Assembly (NCBI GenBank): GCA_903900705.1
Contig: CAIUOG010000064.1
Location: 22,305 to 86,304, forward strand
Source: an uncultured Acidobacteriia bacterium
GTDB lineage: Bacteria; Acidobacteriota; Terriglobia; Bryobacterales; Bryobacteraceae
Reading direction: 5' to 3'
DNA length: 64,000 bases
Made by a program: the position numbers and the translations under genes. Each line of letters opens with the position of its first letter. Position 1 is the first letter of the stretch. The notes below the pieces were generated by a model, which did not search any database, had not been told where the DNA came from, and saw only the letters and a list, made by a program, of their open reading frames with translations. Positions 61,753 through 64,000 of this stretch are shown in pieces.

Positions 61753-62298
61753 ATGCGACCGGGCAGAAAACCAAAGCCGCTCAGGGCGCAGATCGCCGCC
61801 GGGGACCCCCGAAAGAAGGGCGTTCACAAGTTGGCGCAGCAACTGGAGGCCGAGCCGAAAGCGTCGCGTGGACTACCACCGTGCCCCGAACACCTGAAGG
61901 GGCGGGCGCGAGAAGCCTGGAAGTTCTGGTCCGAAGAGCTGGAGTCGATGGATCTGGACCGGAGACCTGACGCGCACATGTTGGAAGGTTGCTGCGTTGC
62001 TTACGATGCGGCGGTTGACGCCTACGAGACGATCCTGAAGCAGGGTCGGCTGATCGCCAAGAAAGCTCTGGACCCGGCCACGAACAAGCTGGTCGTCGTG
62101 GATGTGAAACCGCACCCGGCAGTTCGGCAGGGAAACCAGGCATGGGCACTGATGCGGTCCTTCTGCTCCGAGTTCGGGTTGTCGCCGGTCAGCAGAATCC
62201 GGCTGTCGATTGAGAAGGAAGACGCAGGCGACGCCGACCTGCTCGAACTGCTTGGACGCCCGCGAGAGAAGCGAACGCCACCCATGATGCTGAATTGA
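61753..62298 (+). CDS. Phage terminase small subunit, P27 family
   Basis: The 181-residue protein begins MRPGRKPKPLRAQIAAGDP, the basic start typical of P27-type small terminases. It continues with CPEHLKGRAREAWKFWSEEL and the late VKPHPAVRQGNQAWALMRSFCSEFGLSPVSR block. It binds the packaging site and loads the large subunit, which should lie beyond the window. It begins one base after the HNH gene stop. Confidence 0.88.
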   Translation: MRPGRKPKPLRAQIAAGDPRKKGVHKLAQQLEAEPKASRGLPPCPEHLKGRAREAWKFWSEELESMDLDRRPDAHMLEGCCVAYDAAVDAYETILKQGRLIAKKALDPATNKLVVVDVKPHPAVRQGNQAWALMRSFCSEFGLSPVSRIRLSIEKEDAGDADLLELLGRPREKRTPPMMLN

Positions 62299-62398
62299 TG
62301 AGAGTTACCCCAAGGGCCGGAGTTACCCAGGTAACTCGGGGTAACAGGAATAGCGGTCGGGACCGTGTGCAACTTGATCGCTTGAACGAATGCAGACC

Positions 62399-62935
62399 AT
62401 GAAAATCGAGCTCTGGCCTATCGACAAGCTGATCCCTTACGCGCGGAATGCGCGGAAGATCCCGCAGGCCGCTATCGACAAGGTCGCGGCGTCGATCCGC
62501 GAATTTGGTTGGCGTCAGCCAATCGTCGTGGATGGGGACCGGGTGATTGTTGCCGGCCATGTTCGGCTCCTGGCTGCAAAACAACTCGGGGAGAAGAAGG
62601 TCCCGGTGCACGTAGCGACCGGGCTTACTCCGGGACAAATCAAAGCTTTCCGGCTGATGGACAACCGCAGCCACCAGGAGAGCGGCTGGGACATGGAGTT
62701 GCTCGCACCCGAGATGGCCGAGTTGCAGGCGTTGAGTATCGATGCCGCGCTGACCGGGTTCGACGCGGACGAGATCTCAAAGTTTCTCGAGCCGGGAACT
62801 TCGGATGAACAGCCACCGGAGTCGTTCAAGGAATACGACGAGACGATCCCAACTGAGCACCAGTGCCCGAAGTGCGGCTATACCTGGAGCGGGGCGGCTG
62901 CGCCGAAGCCGGAAGCCGCAGAGGAAGCGGCCTGA
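62399..62935 (+). CDS. ParB-like N-terminal-domain protein with C-terminal zinc-knuckle
   Basis: The 178-residue protein has the ParB/sulfiredoxin fold: IELWPIDKLIPYARNARKIPQ, then IREFGWRQPIVVDGDRVIVAGHVRLLAAKQLG, with the GxxR-like GHVR nucleotide site. The C-terminus has a CPKCGYTW half zinc-ribbon. Phages often carry such domains beside or fused to DNA methyltransferases, as here. ATG 62390 is also possible. It likely binds or modifies DNA with the downstream enzyme. Confidence 0.85.
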   Translation: MKIELWPIDKLIPYARNARKIPQAAIDKVAASIREFGWRQPIVVDGDRVIVAGHVRLLAAKQLGEKKVPVHVATGLTPGQIKAFRLMDNRSHQESGWDMELLAPEMAELQALSIDAALTGFDADEISKFLEPGTSDEQPPESFKEYDETIPTEHQCPKCGYTWSGAAAPKPEAAEEAA

Positions 62936-62939
62936 CGCC

Positions 62940-64000
62940 ATGGCAACGCGAGTCATGCACCAGACGAACGGCCAGCACCGCAACCAGGGCGACGTGCTGA
63001 ACAAGGCGTGTCCGTCGATCAAGAGTCGCCCTGCGGATCTGTCGGTCCAGACCGACGACCAGCCAGAGTTGCCGCGTCAGGCCACAGCGGACAAGCCGCC
63101 CTATCGCGTGCCATCGATGGTCGAAGTCGCGGCGATCCCATGGAACGGTTTCACGGTGGCGTCGACGTTTTCGGGATGCGGCGGATCGTGCCTCGGCTAC
63201 CGAATGGCTGGCTTCAAGGTCGTCTGGGCTAACGAGTTCGTGCCAGCGGCTCAGGATTCGTATCGGGCGAATATGAGCGCCGATGCGATCCTCGATGGCC
63301 GGGACATACGGATCGTTCCGCCGGAAGAGATTCTTCAGGCGACCGGCCTCGCCCATGGGGAGCTGGACCTGCTCGACGGTTCCCCACCCTGTCAGGCGTT
63401 TTCAATGGCAGGCCACCGCGAAAAGGGATGGGGCCAGAAGAAGACTTACGAACACGGCGCGCAGCAGTGCAACGAGACGTTGTTCGATGAATACATCCGG
63501 CTTCTGCGGGGGCTTCAGCCCAAGACTTTTGTCGCGGAGAACGTGAGCGGGCTCGTCAAAGGCACGGCCAAAGGCTGGTTCATCGAAGTGCTGCGCGCGC
63601 TGAAGGCTTCGGGCTATCGCGTATCGGCCCGGCTGCTCGATGCTCAGTGGCTCGGCGTTCCGCAAATGCGCCAGCGGATCATCTTCGTCGGGGTACGCGA
63701 GGATCTTCGATTGGAGCCTGCACACCCGGAGCCGCTCCCATATCGATACTCGGTTCGCGATGCGCTGCCACACCTGACAGCCTGCAAGACGGTCGCGCAC
63801 GGCTACACGCGCGAGGACACCCTGAGCCTTAAGAAGCCCGCCCCTTCGCTCACCATGACGAACGGAGCCTCCTACCAGCAGCACCACGTGCAATCGGAAA
63901 CGATGCTGCCGGGTGACGCAGACTTTCCGGTCACCGAACTGACGGGCCGAGTTGGCGGGCAGTTCAAGAGGAAACGAATCAGTCTCGACGGGCCGCTCAA
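62940..64000 (+). CDS. C5-cytosine DNA methyltransferase (3' partial)
   Basis: The frame is open to the window end (353 complete codons). After a 70-residue lead come motif I TFSGCGGSCLGYRMAGF, motif IV DGSPPCQAFS with the catalytic Cys, motif VI VAENVSGLVKG and motif VIII QMRQRIIFVGV. The enzyme flips and methylates cytosine. In a phage it most likely protects the element from host restriction; no restriction nuclease is visible in the window. The target-recognition domain and the end of the gene lie outside. Confidence 0.92.
   Translation, partial: MATRVMHQTNGQHRNQGDVLNKACPSIKSRPADLSVQTDDQPELPRQATADKPPYRVPSMVEVAAIPWNGFTVASTFSGCGGSCLGYRMAGFKVVWANEFVPAAQDSYRANMSADAILDGRDIRIVPPEEILQATGLAHGELDLLDGSPPCQAFSMAGHREKGWGQKKTYEHGAQQCNETLFDEYIRLLRGLQPKTFVAENVSGLVKGTAKGWFIEVLRALKASGYRVSARLLDAQWLGVPQMRQRIIFVGVREDLRLEPAHPEPLPYRYSVRDALPHLTACKTVAHGYTREDTLSLKKPAPSLTMTNGASYQQHHVQSETMLPGDADFPVTELTGRVGGQFKRKRISLDGPL

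Overview
The window looks like chromosomal DNA of an Acidobacteriota bacterium of the Solibacter/Bryobacter type (order Bryobacterales). The assignment rests on gene content. There is an NHL-repeat protein with the C-terminal domain typical of Solibacter (TIGR03437 type), a 1,200-residue Oar-like TonB-dependent receptor, an ECF sigma factor of the TIGR02999 type, a PEP-CTERM protein, a bacillithiol-linked YtxJ protein, hopanoid-modification genes and futalosine-pathway mqnA. DNA is GC-rich and genes are tightly packed with many 1-14 bp overlaps. No rRNA and no CRISPR array were seen.

Layout. 1-5.5 kb: the 3' end of a polyunsaturated-fatty-acid (Pfa)-type synthase (AT remnant plus two FabA-like dehydratase units), a PfaB-like acyltransferase, and a convergent PlsC-type acyltransferase. 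5.6-7.8 kb: fused anthranilate synthase TrpE(G). 7.9-11.2 kb: a translationally coupled hopanoid head-group operon, hpnJ - two small SMR/EamA-like membrane proteins - hpnI. 11.2-19.1 kb: bacilliredoxin, a lactonase-fold protein, glutathione peroxidase, an exported adenosine deaminase/NUP purine pair, a FadN-type beta-oxidation fusion and the ECF sigma factor. 19.2-24.9 kb: PEP-CTERM protein, OmpH/Skp chaperone, citrate synthase. 25-30.3 kb: a DUF1624-like membrane protein, split methylmalonyl-CoA mutase, a NYN-OST-HTH (LOTUS) protein and a HEAT-repeat protein.

31.3-35.2 kb: dusB, then three tandem 38-46 residue peptides with double-glycine leader-like motifs, coupled to a RimK-like ATP-grasp ligase. 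This is a candidate RiPP locus and the most unusual system in the window. A small methyltransferase gene overlaps the ligase gene tail to tail, and an MscS channel follows. 35.2-41.2 kb: a secretin, a methyltransferase, tmRNA (ssrA), then a roughly 1.9-kb islet (DUF2971 protein and a Phd/PIN toxin-antitoxin pair with a perfect operator palindrome) bounded by an imperfect copy of the tmRNA 3' end, then an Old Yellow Enzyme. 41.3-57.9 kb: TonB receptor, pdxA, Flp pilin, PHP-domain and glycosyltransferase genes, hydantoinase A, YmdB-like phosphodiesterase, the large NHL protein and mqnA.

58-64 kb: tRNA-Asn followed by a prophage-like element that runs off the window. A leftward group (unknown Cys-rich protein, ImmA/IrrE metallopeptidase, two-TM protein) faces a rightward group driven by a near-consensus promoter: small hypothetical, HNH nuclease, P27-type small terminase, ParB-like protein, and a C5-cytosine methyltransferase cut by the window end.

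Five genes share a -10-like hexamer exactly 6 bp before the start codon, suggesting that leaderless transcripts are common in this organism.
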